From Pseudoxanthomonas sp. PXM03 (GTDB taxonomy: Bacteria > Pseudomonadota > Gammaproteobacteria > Xanthomonadales > Xanthomonadaceae), in NCBI RefSeq assembly GCF_014852005.1, contig NZ_JACVAU010000001.1, positions 518,001 to 582,000 on the forward strand: a stretch of 64,000 nt of DNA, written 5' to 3'. The translations under genes and the position numbers were made by a program. The notes below the pieces were generated by a model. The model worked only from the letters and a program-made list of their open reading frames with translations, was not told where the DNA came from and did no database searches. Within the stretch, counting starts at the first letter, position 1. Each line of letters begins with the position of its first letter. Shown here piece after piece: positions 47,206 to 55,867 of the stretch.

Positions 47206-47288
47206 TGACACCGCTGGTCAAAGACGCTATCAGAGTGTGCGGTGCAACAACAACTGATTGATTCGAAACAGAAAATGTCCCGTGGACA
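47206..47288 (-). promoter_or_regulatory. conserved control region of the first pectin TonB gene
   Basis: Three blocks match the region ahead of the second TonB gene: TGACACCGCTGGTCA (47206-47220), a 32-base block at 47225-47256 (30 of 32 identical; on the minus strand it begins CAGTTGTTGTTGCA and ends in WTAGCG, and may hold the core promoter), and the palindrome TGTCCCGTGGACA (47276-47288). The rest of the 306-base gap 47108-47413 holds only the terminator at 47339-47371. Confidence 0.6.
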
Positions 47289-47338
47289 GCGAGGGGCGAT
47301 GTAATCGCTTTCCCGGCCGGGACGTTGGTCCCGGACGA

Positions 47339-47371
47339 TAAAAAAGCCCGGCCGAGAGAGGCGGCCGGGCT
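47339..47371 (-). terminator. intrinsic terminator of the second pectin TonB gene
   Basis: On the minus strand a 9-bp stem GCCCGGCCG / CGGCCGGGC is followed by TTTTTTATC. It lies 43 bases past the stop. A second small hairpin (CACCTCC / GGAGGTG) lies just before it. Confidence 0.92.
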
Positions 47372-47413
47372 TCGGGTGCACCTCCACCAGGGAGGTGCGG
47401 GACGGTCAACGCA

Positions 47414-50221
47414 TCAGAACTTGTAGCGCAGGCCCAGCAGGTACTGACGGCCAGTCTCGCTGTAGTCCAGCGGCAGGGTGACGCTGGGGTTCGACACCCA
47501 GGATTCCTGCGGTTCGTCGGTGAGGTTGATACCTTCCAGGCTCAGCTCAAGCTTGTCGTTGATCTTCCAGCGCACCGAGGCATCGACCGTCGTGGTGCCG
47601 GTCTGGCCATGCACGCCGTCCAGGTTGAACCCTTGTTCCGCACCCGGTGCCTGGATGAGGTAGTCGTCGCGGTTGGTGGCCGAGACGCGGCCGGAGAAGC
47701 GCTCGCCTTCATAGAACAGCGTGGCGTTCCAGGCGGTCTTGGACAGGCCAAGCAGGTCGGTCTTCAGCACATTGGTGCCGCCGCTGTTGACGTACTGGAT
47801 CTTCGAATCGACATACGTGTAGTTCAACTGCACGCCGAGGTTGGCCCACTTGCCCGGCAGGAAGGTGAACGGCTGGACGTAGTTCGCCTCGAAGCCCGTC
47901 AGCTCACCACCCGGCGTATTGAGCGGAATGGTGAAGGTGAAGTCATCGGTGACCGAAGCGCCCGTGCCTTCCAGCAGGCTGGCCGGGAGTCCGCTTGACT
48001 CGTAGCTGCGGATCTCGCGCGTGGTCTGCACGAAGCTGTCGATGTCCTTGTAGAACAGGCCAACGCCGAGCATCGCGCCTTCGTTGAAGTACCACTCCAG
48101 GCCCAGGTCGACGGTCTTGGCGCGAATGGGGTCGAGGTTGGGGTTACCCCCCGACACCGTGCGCGCGCCACCAGCGACGGCGACGGTAACGCCGGGCGTC
48201 AGTGAACCCAGGCCCGGGCGCGACATCACCTTGGCGGCGCCGAGGCGCAGCAGCAGGTCGGGGCTGAGTTCCGCCACCAGGTTCATCGACGGCAGGGTGT
48301 CGCTGTACTCGCGCGTTACGGTCGCCGCGACCGGCGTGCCACTGGTGGTGGCAATGCCGGTCGACGTCTGCTTGGTCCGTACATAGCGCACGCCGACGTT
48401 GCCCGACAGCGGGATCGGGCCGAGGTCCGTGGAGAACTCGCCCATCAGGTAGACGCCACGGTCTTCCTCTTCCACGCTGCGCGTGTTGACCGCACGCTCG
48501 GTCACCGCGAAGGTGCCGCTGTTGCTGTAGATGTCGAACAGGTCGGCCACGGCCTGGTAGTCGGGGATGACCCAGGTGCCCGGCGACCCGCTCACGCCAC
48601 TCAGACGGGCCAGTTCGGTCAGGTCGGCCGGCACGATGCGTGTTCCACCCGTGAAGGTCGGTACCGAAAGCTCGTTGCCGCGACGCAGTTCACGCGTATC
48701 GAACGAGTAGTCCTTCGCCTGCACGCCGCCCTTCAGGCGGAAGCCCGGGCTGATGTTCCAGTTGAAATCAAGCTGTGCGTTGTCGAACTTGTTGGTCACG
48801 TACTGCGGGCGGATGCGGATCTCGGCCAGCGTCCAGCCATTGGGGTCCGTCGGGTCGATGCCGTAGTTCAGCACCGGCTTGTACCAGTCGCCACGATAGT
48901 CGTAGCTGTAGTTGTCGACGTTGTACTTGTCCATGATGATCGTCGTCTGGATCGGATTCTCATGCTCCGACTTGGACGTGCCGATCTTGCCGCTGATCTT
49001 GAAGTTGTCGGTGAACTCGTGCTCACCCTCGAAGTTCAGCTGGGTGTAGACCGTGTTCCATTCGTCGTGACGGCTCTCCGAGCGGATATCCACATCGTCG
49101 AACAGGCCATAGACAAGGGCGCCGTCCTGGATCACGCCATCGCGCACGATCGTATGCGGTTTGCCCGACAGGGGATTGGTCGTCGGATTCGGATTGGCGA
49201 CGTTTCGACTGAACGAAATCGCCTCGATGTACTTCTCGTCGCGGACCGCATCGATCTTCGAATACAGCGCGTCCAGCGCGAACTGGGTGCGGTCGCTGGG
49301 CTTGAACTGGAACGACGCGGTCACGCCGGTGCGCTTCTGGTCGTGCTCCATCAGTGTGTAGCGCGGGAAGCGCGGATGGTAGACGTCGGCGGCGCGCGCT
49401 GCCGCGAACGGCGACGTTGCGCTGAATCCGCCATTGCTGGGGCCGTTCGCCCAACGTCCGCTGCCGCTACCTTCCTCGAGCAACTGGCGCTCGGAGTAGG
49501 CGACGGACAGCAGGGCGCCGAACGTGCCATCGGCCCAGGTGTTGGCGATCAACGCGGCCACGCGTGGATCGGTTTCGCTGGCCATGTCGTTGTGGCTGAG
49601 CTGGCCGCTGGCGACGAAGGTAAAGCCGTCGTAATCGAACGGGCGTGCCGTGCGCAGATCGACGGTCGCGCCCAGCGAGCCTTCTTCCACGTCAGCCTGC
49701 GCGGTCTTGCGCACGATCAGCTGCGAGAACAGATCCGACGCGAACACGTTGAAGTCGAAGCCACGGCCACGGTTGGAGCCGCCGGACTGGTCGGTGGCGC
49801 CCACCGTGGTCAGTGCCTCCATGCCGTTGATGCGCACGCGGGTGAAATCCGGGCCCAGGCCGCGCACCGAGATGTTGCGGCCTTCGCCGGCATCGCGCGT
49901 GATCACCACGCCCGGGATGCGTTGCAGGGATTCGGCCAGGTTGAGGTCCGGGAACTTGCCGATGTCCTCGGCCACGATGGCATCGACCACGCCGGCTTCG
50001 CCGCGCTTGATGTCGAGCGCCTTTTCCACGCTGGCGCGGTAGCCGGTGACACTGACGGTATCCAGGGTGGAGACATCAGCCTGCGCCGGCGCGGCCTCAC
50101 TCGATTCGGTGGATTGCGCTGCTTCCTGGGCGTGTGCGGCTGCACTCATCTGCAGCGCCAGGCCGATCGAGACAGCAAGCAAGGTAACCGGTGTCTTCCG
50201 GCTGTTGTGACTGACTGGCAT
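47414..50221 (-). CDS. TonB-dependent receptor, pectin locus (second paralogue)
   Basis: A 935-residue outer-membrane receptor. Signal peptide about 1-32 (RKTPVTLLAVSIGLALQMSA). The TonB-box region is LDTVSVTGYRASVEKALDIK; the plug shows EDIGKFPDLNLAESLQRIPG, ISVRGLGPDFTRVRINGMEA and RGRGFDFNVFASDLFSQLIV; the barrel ends YLLGLRYKF. It is a paralogue of the neighbouring receptor, with conserved signal peptide, plug and upstream region. GGAGGGGA precedes the ATG. It is divergent from kdgK and shares the control region at 50319-50405. Confidence 0.94.
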   Translation of the reverse strand: MPVSHNSRKTPVTLLAVSIGLALQMSAAAHAQEAAQSTESSEAAPAQADVSTLDTVSVTGYRASVEKALDIKRGEAGVVDAIVAEDIGKFPDLNLAESLQRIPGVVITRDAGEGRNISVRGLGPDFTRVRINGMEALTTVGATDQSGGSNRGRGFDFNVFASDLFSQLIVRKTAQADVEEGSLGATVDLRTARPFDYDGFTFVASGQLSHNDMASETDPRVAALIANTWADGTFGALLSVAYSERQLLEEGSGSGRWANGPSNGGFSATSPFAAARAADVYHPRFPRYTLMEHDQKRTGVTASFQFKPSDRTQFALDALYSKIDAVRDEKYIEAISFSRNVANPNPTTNPLSGKPHTIVRDGVIQDGALVYGLFDDVDIRSESRHDEWNTVYTQLNFEGEHEFTDNFKISGKIGTSKSEHENPIQTTIIMDKYNVDNYSYDYRGDWYKPVLNYGIDPTDPNGWTLAEIRIRPQYVTNKFDNAQLDFNWNISPGFRLKGGVQAKDYSFDTRELRRGNELSVPTFTGGTRIVPADLTELARLSGVSGSPGTWVIPDYQAVADLFDIYSNSGTFAVTERAVNTRSVEEEDRGVYLMGEFSTDLGPIPLSGNVGVRYVRTKQTSTGIATTSGTPVAATVTREYSDTLPSMNLVAELSPDLLLRLGAAKVMSRPGLGSLTPGVTVAVAGGARTVSGGNPNLDPIRAKTVDLGLEWYFNEGAMLGVGLFYKDIDSFVQTTREIRSYESSGLPASLLEGTGASVTDDFTFTIPLNTPGGELTGFEANYVQPFTFLPGKWANLGVQLNYTYVDSKIQYVNSGGTNVLKTDLLGLSKTAWNATLFYEGERFSGRVSATNRDDYLIQAPGAEQGFNLDGVHGQTGTTTVDASVRWKINDKLELSLEGINLTDEPQESWVSNPSVTLPLDYSETGRQYLLGLRYKF
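50183..50195 (-). promoter_or_regulatory. intragenic operator-like 13-mer in the second TonB gene
   Basis: GGTAACCGGTGTC again, within the codons for Lys-Thr-Pro-Val-Thr of the signal peptide. It starts 136 bases from the upstream site at 50319, nearly the same spacing as in the first TonB gene. Confidence 0.5.
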
Positions 50222-50318
50222 GTTCTCCCCTCCTCAAGGGACCATGGCCGCGTGTAGCGACTGTTTTGATCGAAAATAAAGCGGTTTATTCCCTTACAGA
50301 TCCTGCCAGCTGATAAAA

Positions 50319-50405
50319 TGACACCGCTGGTCAAAACGAACGCTAACAGAGTGTGCGCTGCAACAACAACTGGCGACCGACCCGGATTATCTTGTCCCGA
50401 GGACA
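50319..50405. promoter_or_regulatory. conserved control region between the second TonB gene and kdgK
   Basis: Holds TGACACCGCTGGTCA (50319-50333), the 32-base block 50341-50372 and the palindrome TGTCCCGAGGACA (50393-50405), the same three blocks in the same order as ahead of the first TonB gene. As the region is divergent it may serve kdgK as well. Confidence 0.6.
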
Positions 50406-50461
50406 AGCCGGAACAGGTTGTCGATGAGGTGGCGCATGTCGTCGCAACGGGAGAAAGGGTG

Positions 50462-51478
50462 ATGGGGAAGATCGTCTGTTTCGGAGAATTGCTGTTGCGG
50501 CTGGGCGCACCGGGTCGCCAGGTATTGCTGCAATCGCCTGTGCTCGACGTGCATGTCGGTGGCGCGGAGGCGAACGTGGCCGTGTCGCTGTCGAGGTTCG
50601 GCCATGAGGCGGCGATGGTGGGGCTGGTTGCCGACAATGCGCTCGGCGAAGCCGCACTGGGCGAACTGCGCAGGCATCGCGTCGATACCTCCGCCGTGCA
50701 GCGGGCACCGGGCCGGATGGGCCTGTACTTCCTAACCTCCGGCGCCATCCATCGGCCGAGCGAGGTGCTCTATGACAGGGCCGACTCGGCGTTCGCGCGC
50801 GTCGGCGGTGGCCGGCACGACTGGACGACACTGCTCGATGGAGCGGACTGGCTGCATGTGTCGGGCGTGACACCGGCCCTCGGCCAGCAGGCCGCCGATG
50901 GCGTCCTCGAGGCAGTGAAGGCAGCACGCGCGGCGGGCGTGAAGGTCTCGTTCGACGGCAACTTCAGGCCGAAGCTGTGGGAAGCGTGGGGCGGTGATGC
51001 GCCGACGATCCTGCGTGGACTGATGGCCGAAGCGGACATCCTGTTCGCCAGCCACCGCGACCTGCAGGTCGTGCTGGGCCTGGATTTCCCGCAGGCGACA
51101 CCGCAGGAACGCTTCGCGGCCGGCGCCGCCGCCGCATTCAAGGCGTTCCCCCATCTGGGCCAGATGGCCGCGACGGTCCGCGTGCAGCGCAGTGTCGACA
51201 ACCACGCGCTGTCGGCCATCACCGCGTTGCGCGATGGCGCGTTGCATACCACGCCGGCCTACGAGGTCTCGCCGATCGTGGATCGCATCGGGACCGGCGA
51301 TGCATTCGCTGCCGGGGTGCTCCATGGCAGTCTGGCCGGCATGTCGAGCGGCGATGCGTTGCATTTCGGCGTGGCGGCGGCCTGTCTGAAACACTCGTTG
51401 CCGGGCGACTTCAATCTTGTGGGCGCCGCCGATGTACAGGCGTTCCTTGGCGAGAACAGTCTCGACGTAAAGCGTTGA
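50462..51478 (+). CDS. kdgK: 2-dehydro-3-deoxygluconokinase
   Basis: PfkB-family kinase that phosphorylates KDG to 2-keto-3-deoxy-6-phosphogluconate, the step after KduD. The 338-residue protein opens with MGKIVCFGELLLRLGAPGRQ and has the substrate motif VGGAEANVAVSLSRFG and the ATP/anion-hole motif DRIGTGDAFAAG with catalytic base D280. The ATG at 50462 has GGAGAAAGG upstream; the longer frame runs back through the operator. It is divergent from the second TonB gene and followed after 133 bases by the lyase-symporter pair. Confidence 0.92.
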   Translation: MGKIVCFGELLLRLGAPGRQVLLQSPVLDVHVGGAEANVAVSLSRFGHEAAMVGLVADNALGEAALGELRRHRVDTSAVQRAPGRMGLYFLTSGAIHRPSEVLYDRADSAFARVGGGRHDWTTLLDGADWLHVSGVTPALGQQAADGVLEAVKAARAAGVKVSFDGNFRPKLWEAWGGDAPTILRGLMAEADILFASHRDLQVVLGLDFPQATPQERFAAGAAAAFKAFPHLGQMAATVRVQRSVDNHALSAITALRDGALHTTPAYEVSPIVDRIGTGDAFAAGVLHGSLAGMSSGDALHFGVAAACLKHSLPGDFNLVGAADVQAFLGENSLDVKR

Positions 51479-51611
51479 GCATCTGACAGCGACAGGGAAT
51501 GTTGCGTTGCGACATTTCCGGACGCAGGAAAATCTATCGTTTGAAGATGCCGGTGCGGGCTTTGCCTCTCGCCTGTTTCCCGCAGACTGCGCGCCATGAT
51601 GAGCGCCATCC

Positions 51612-52469
51612 ATGCGTAGCAAACTGTTCGTCCCAGGAAGCCGTCCCGCCCTGTTCGCCAAGGCGTTGGCGAGCGATGCCGACATGCTGTCGCTCGACCT
51701 CGAAGATGCGGTGGCCGAGGCCGACAAGCAGACAGCGCGTGCGCAGGTTGTAACGCTGCTCAGCGGTGCACCGCATCGTGCGGCGGGCAAGCAGATGGTG
51801 GTCCGCGTGAATGCGTGGAGCACGGCGGCGTGGGAAGCCGACCTGCGCGCGATCCTGCCGCTGGACATCGATCTGCTCAATCTTCCGAAAATCGAGTCGG
51901 CGGAGCAGCTCAGGCAAGCGGTCGCCGAGATCGAAGCGATCGAGGTGCGCCTGCCTTCGCGCAGGGCGATCGGGCTGCTGGTCAATATCGAGACGCCGCG
52001 CGCGCTCCGGCATGCGGTCGCCATCGCGAAGGCGCATCCTCGCGTGCGCGGCCTGCAACTGGGGCTGGGCGACCTGTTCGAGCCCCACGGCGTCCGCCGT
52101 GATGATTTGCGCAACGTGCACGCCACCCAGTACGCGCTGCGCCTCGCCGCCGCAGAGGCGGGCGTGTTCGCCTACGACGCCGCTTTCCCGGGATTGGACG
52201 ACGAGGCGGGCTTCCGTGCCGAGGCGGAGTCGGCGCGGGCGCTTGGTTATCTGGGCAAGAGTTGCGTGCATCCACGCCAGGTGGCGTGGGCCAATCGGGT
52301 ATTCACGCCGTCGATGGACGAGATCGAAGCGGCACGTCGCACCGTCGATGCCGCAGCACGGGCAGGCGATGGCGCTTTCGCGATCGATGGCCGGATGGTG
52401 GATGCGCCGTTCCTGGAAAGGGCAAGAAACGTATTGGCACTGGCAGGCCGGGAAGAGGGAACACCATGA
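51612..52469 (+). CDS. HpcH/HpaI aldolase-citrate lyase family protein (CitE-like)
   Basis: A 285-residue TIM-barrel carbon-carbon lyase. The N-terminus MRSKLFVPGSRPALFAKALA and LSLDLEDAVAEADK (about 27-40), then VRVNAWST with the substrate arginine and LVNIETPRALRHA with the metal glutamate, are typical of CitE/malyl-CoA lyase-like members. LGDLF (about 153-157) supplies the metal aspartate. The substrate is uncertain. Coupling by ATGA overlap to the symporter and placement after kdgK suggest it cleaves an intermediate of uronate breakdown, possibly together with the FAH-family hydratase; that is inference. Confidence 0.82.
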   Translation: MRSKLFVPGSRPALFAKALASDADMLSLDLEDAVAEADKQTARAQVVTLLSGAPHRAAGKQMVVRVNAWSTAAWEADLRAILPLDIDLLNLPKIESAEQLRQAVAEIEAIEVRLPSRRAIGLLVNIETPRALRHAVAIAKAHPRVRGLQLGLGDLFEPHGVRRDDLRNVHATQYALRLAAAEAGVFAYDAAFPGLDDEAGFRAEAESARALGYLGKSCVHPRQVAWANRVFTPSMDEIEAARRTVDAAARAGDGAFAIDGRMVDAPFLERARNVLALAGREEGTP

Positions 52470-54907
52470 CGCAGCAGGCGACGCCATCCACGGCGGCCCG
52501 GGTCCGACGCGTTGTCCGCTGTGTCCTGGTTGCCATCGTCGTGTTTGGCGTGTCATGGCCGTCGATGGCGCGGGCCGAGAGCCTCACGACGATCCGCCAG
52601 GAGGCGCTGCCCGCTGTCCCCGGCGACAAGGTGGACAGCCTGCATGCCGTGGGTACGTCGCTGGTGGCGTTGCAGGCGGGCAAGGCATGGCAGCTCCCGG
52701 CCGGCGCCAAGGCATGGACGTCACTGGCCCTGCCCTCCGGTATCCCGGCCGATGCAGCCTGGATCACCGCTGCGAAGGGCACGCTCTACCTCGTGCGGCC
52801 GGCGCACGACGCTGCTTCGCCCGTTGGACTGTCCGCAGTCGCACTTGAGCGGGACCGGATGGCGCTGCGCGCCTTGCCGACATGGCCGGTGCCGCTGCGC
52901 GAGGTGAAGCTGGCCGAGGGTGGTGGTGCCCTGCATGCCACGGGCCTGGATGCCGAAGGGGTACCCCGCCTTTTCAGGCTGGCGCTGGATACCGCGTCGG
53001 CGCGCTGGACCGCAATGCCGGCATGGCCGGGCAAGGGCGCAGCATCCAGCCTGCTGGCGCAGCGGGGCGATCTGTACGCCACCGTGCCATCGTCCGACGG
53101 AACCATGCTGTGGCGGTGGCACCGCGAAACCGGCTGGTCGAGCATGCCTCCGGCACCCGGGTCGCTGGTGGGAGATGGCGCGCGCGCACTCGGGCAGGCG
53201 CACCTGCTGTATCTGGTGTCCGCCGCCGAGCGCGCAGGCAAGGCGACACCCCGCATGCTCACCTTCCACACCATCACCAAGGCGTGGGCAACGCTGCCCG
53301 CCGATCTTCCGGCGGACATCGGCGATGTCACCGGCTGGGCAGACGGGCTGGCATGGCGCAACACCGCAGGTACGCTCCACAGCGTGCAGCTGCAATCCGG
53401 CAAGCACCTGCTGACGTGGCTCGACTGGTTGGTGATCGTCGTGTACCTGGCGGCGATGATCGGCATAGGCCTGTACTTCTACCTGCGCGAGAAGCGCAAC
53501 TCGACCGAGAACTTCTTCGTCGGCAGTCGCACCATCCCGTTCTGGGCGGCGGGCCTCAGCCTGTACGCGGTCAACACCAGCTCGATCAGCTTCATCGCGA
53601 TCCCGGCCAAGGCATTCGAGACCAACTGGCAGTATCTGACCAACAACCTGATTGCGGTCCTGGGTCTCATGTTCGTGGCCGTATGGATCGTGCCGCTGCT
53701 GCGCCGGCTGGACCTGATGTCCACGTTCTCCTACCTGGAGACGCGTTTCCATCCCTCCATCCGCATGCTCGCCAGCGCGCTCGCCATCTTCATGCAGATC
53801 GGCAGCCGCATGAGCGTGATCCTGTTCCTGCCCGCGCTCGCCATCTCCACCATCACCGGCATCGACGTGATCTGGAGCGTATTGCTGATGGGCGGCTTCA
53901 CCATCATCTACACCGCGATGGGCGGCATGAAAGCGGTCATCTGGACCGACGTGGTGCAGGTGATCGTGAAGATGGGGGGCGCGATCTTCGCGATCCTCTT
54001 CATCATCTGGACGCTGCGCGGAGGCTTCGGCGAGTTCACCCAGATCGCGATGGCCGAAGAGAAGACCAAGTTGTTCGACTTCAGCTTCGACCTGACCAAG
54101 GCCACCGTATGGGGCTTCATCTTCCTGGTCCTGTTCGAAGTGGTGCTGACGTTCCCGAAGGACCAGGTGCTGATGCAGCGCGTGCTGTCGACCAAGTCGG
54201 ACAAGGAGGCCGGGCGGTCGATCTGGGCTTTCGCCGCGATCATGATCCCCGGCGGCTTCGTGTTCTACGGCATCGGTACCGCGCTGTTCGTCTACTACAA
54301 GAACAACCCGGAACGGATGAATCCGCTGCTCCCCGTCGACGCCACGTTCCCGCTCTTCATCGCGGCGGAACTGCCGATGGGCGTCACCGGCCTGATCATC
54401 GCCGGCATCTTCGCGGCTGCGATGGCGACCCTGTCCGGCATCATGAACTCGGTGGCCACGCTGATCACCGTGGACTTCTACGAGCGTTTCGCCAAGGACA
54501 AGTCGCAGAAGAAGGGCGTGTTCTTCGCCGAGATCATGACCGTGGTCGTGGGCCTGGTCGGCATCGGCGCGGCACTGGTGCTGTCGCGCTTCGACATCGG
54601 CTCGTTGTTCGACGTGTCGATCGAACTGGCCGGCCTGCTGGGCGGCGGTTTCGCCGGCGCCTACACGCTGGGGATGTTCACACGGCGCGCGAATTCGCAG
54701 GGTGTGGCGATCGGCATCGTCTCGGCCATCGTGCTGACGTTCGTCGCGTGGTGGTACGACCTGGTGCATCCGTACTTCTATCTGGCCATCTCGATCCTGG
54801 TCTGTGTCGTGGTCGGCTACCTGGCCAGCCTGTTCTTTCCCGCGCCGACCCGCTCGCTGCATGGCCTGACCATCCACCGCCAGGACGCCCCGGAAGCGAC
54901 GGGCTGA
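52466..54907 (+). CDS. fusion of a beta-propeller domain with a sodium:solute symporter
   Basis: An 813-residue protein. A signal sequence or first helix (about 15-38) is followed by a periplasmic domain (about 40-312) with repeated beta-strand units such as SLHAVGTSLVALQAGKAWQL, RLALDTASARWTAMPAW and MLWRWHRETGWSSMPP, in the style of kelch/NanM propellers. From about 318 it is a sodium/solute symporter (SSS family): WLDWLVIVVYLAAMIGIGLY, STENFFVGSRTIPFWAAGLS, YTAMGGMKAVIWTDVVQ, GIMNSVATLITVDFYE. The propeller may bind or mutarotate the sugar before transport, as proposed for NanM-type domains. Translation is coupled to the CitE-like gene by ATGA. Confidence 0.88.
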   Translation: MTQQATPSTAARVRRVVRCVLVAIVVFGVSWPSMARAESLTTIRQEALPAVPGDKVDSLHAVGTSLVALQAGKAWQLPAGAKAWTSLALPSGIPADAAWITAAKGTLYLVRPAHDAASPVGLSAVALERDRMALRALPTWPVPLREVKLAEGGGALHATGLDAEGVPRLFRLALDTASARWTAMPAWPGKGAASSLLAQRGDLYATVPSSDGTMLWRWHRETGWSSMPPAPGSLVGDGARALGQAHLLYLVSAAERAGKATPRMLTFHTITKAWATLPADLPADIGDVTGWADGLAWRNTAGTLHSVQLQSGKHLLTWLDWLVIVVYLAAMIGIGLYFYLREKRNSTENFFVGSRTIPFWAAGLSLYAVNTSSISFIAIPAKAFETNWQYLTNNLIAVLGLMFVAVWIVPLLRRLDLMSTFSYLETRFHPSIRMLASALAIFMQIGSRMSVILFLPALAISTITGIDVIWSVLLMGGFTIIYTAMGGMKAVIWTDVVQVIVKMGGAIFAILFIIWTLRGGFGEFTQIAMAEEKTKLFDFSFDLTKATVWGFIFLVLFEVVLTFPKDQVLMQRVLSTKSDKEAGRSIWAFAAIMIPGGFVFYGIGTALFVYYKNNPERMNPLLPVDATFPLFIAAELPMGVTGLIIAGIFAAAMATLSGIMNSVATLITVDFYERFAKDKSQKKGVFFAEIMTVVVGLVGIGAALVLSRFDIGSLFDVSIELAGLLGGGFAGAYTLGMFTRRANSQGVAIGIVSAIVLTFVAWWYDLVHPYFYLAISILVCVVVGYLASLFFPAPTRSLHGLTIHRQDAPEATG

Positions 54908-54978
54908 GCGCATGGGCCATATGTCCCATCGTTGTGCGGTCTGCCCTCGTGTAGCCTGAGGGCGACAAGGGGAGGCGC

Positions 54979-55854
54979 GTGGACACCCAGTTCCTGAATA
55001 CGTTCGTGGTGGTGGCCGACCGCGGCTCGATGGCCGCGGCAGCACGCGTGCTCAACATCACGCCGGCGGCCGTGGCGCAGCAGATCCGCACCCTCGAACG
55101 CGAACTCGGCGCGCCGCTCATCGCGCGTGCCGGCCGTACCGTCAGCCTGACCGAAGAGGGTTCGCGCATCCTGCAGCGGGCGCGCGACCTGCTGCGTGAC
55201 GTGGCCGACATGCGCAGCGTCGCCAACGACAGCGAAGTCTCCGGCGAATTGCGCCTGGGCGCATGCCCCACCGCGCTCGCGGGCATGCTGCCGGACATCC
55301 TGGCGCGGATGGTCGACAAGTTCCCGCAGATCAACGTCTACATCCGCCCGGGCTATTCGGCCGAGCTGTACCGCGCGGTGGAAACCGGCGAGCTCGATGC
55401 GGCGCTGGTGCTGCAGGCGCCGTACAACCTGCCCAAGACCTGCGACTGGCAGCTGTTGCGCGAAGAGCCGCTGGTGATGATCGCGCCTGCGCGCATGGCC
55501 GGCCGGGATCCGCACGACCTGCTGCGCGAAGAACCGTTGATCCGCTACGACCGCAACCAGTGGGGTGGGCGGGTTGCCGACGACTACCTGCGCCGCGCAG
55601 GCATCGTGCCGCGCGAGCGCTTCGAACTGAACGGCCTGAATGCCATCGCCGTGATGGTGGACCGCGGCCTGGGCGTATCGCTGGTGCCAGACTGGGCACG
55701 TCCGTGGCCGGAGGGCCTGGACCTGCTTCGCATCCCCCTGCCGCTGGCCAGCGAACCCAGGCGGATCGGCATGGTGTGGTCGCGTTCCACGGTGCGTATC
55801 CGCCTGGTCACCGTGCTGCTGCAGGAGAGCCGTGTCGCCACCGGGCAGGCCTGA
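54979..55854 (+). CDS. LysR-family transcriptional regulator
   Basis: A 291-residue regulator. The N-terminal winged helix reads NTFVVVADRGSMAAAARVLN, then ITPAAVAQQIRTLERELGAP and SLTEEGSRILQRARDLL (about 6-72). The C-terminal effector domain includes GELRLGACPTALAGMLPDI and ELDAALVLQAPYN. The start is a GTG at 54979 behind GGGGAGG. It lies 71 bases after the symporter gene and upstream of the TonB/GH127 cluster on the same strand, so it may control either locus. Confidence 0.9.
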   Translation: MDTQFLNTFVVVADRGSMAAAARVLNITPAAVAQQIRTLERELGAPLIARAGRTVSLTEEGSRILQRARDLLRDVADMRSVANDSEVSGELRLGACPTALAGMLPDILARMVDKFPQINVYIRPGYSAELYRAVETGELDAALVLQAPYNLPKTCDWQLLREEPLVMIAPARMAGRDPHDLLREEPLIRYDRNQWGGRVADDYLRRAGIVPRERFELNGLNAIAVMVDRGLGVSLVPDWARPWPEGLDLLRIPLPLASEPRRIGMVWSRSTVRIRLVTVLLQESRVATGQA

Positions 55855-55867
55855 TCGCCGTGCGATG

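Noticed and set aside
52721-55045. 774-codon open frame on the minus strand
   Set aside because: Shadow of the propeller-symporter fusion; rich in His, Asp, Gln and Arg without domain signatures.
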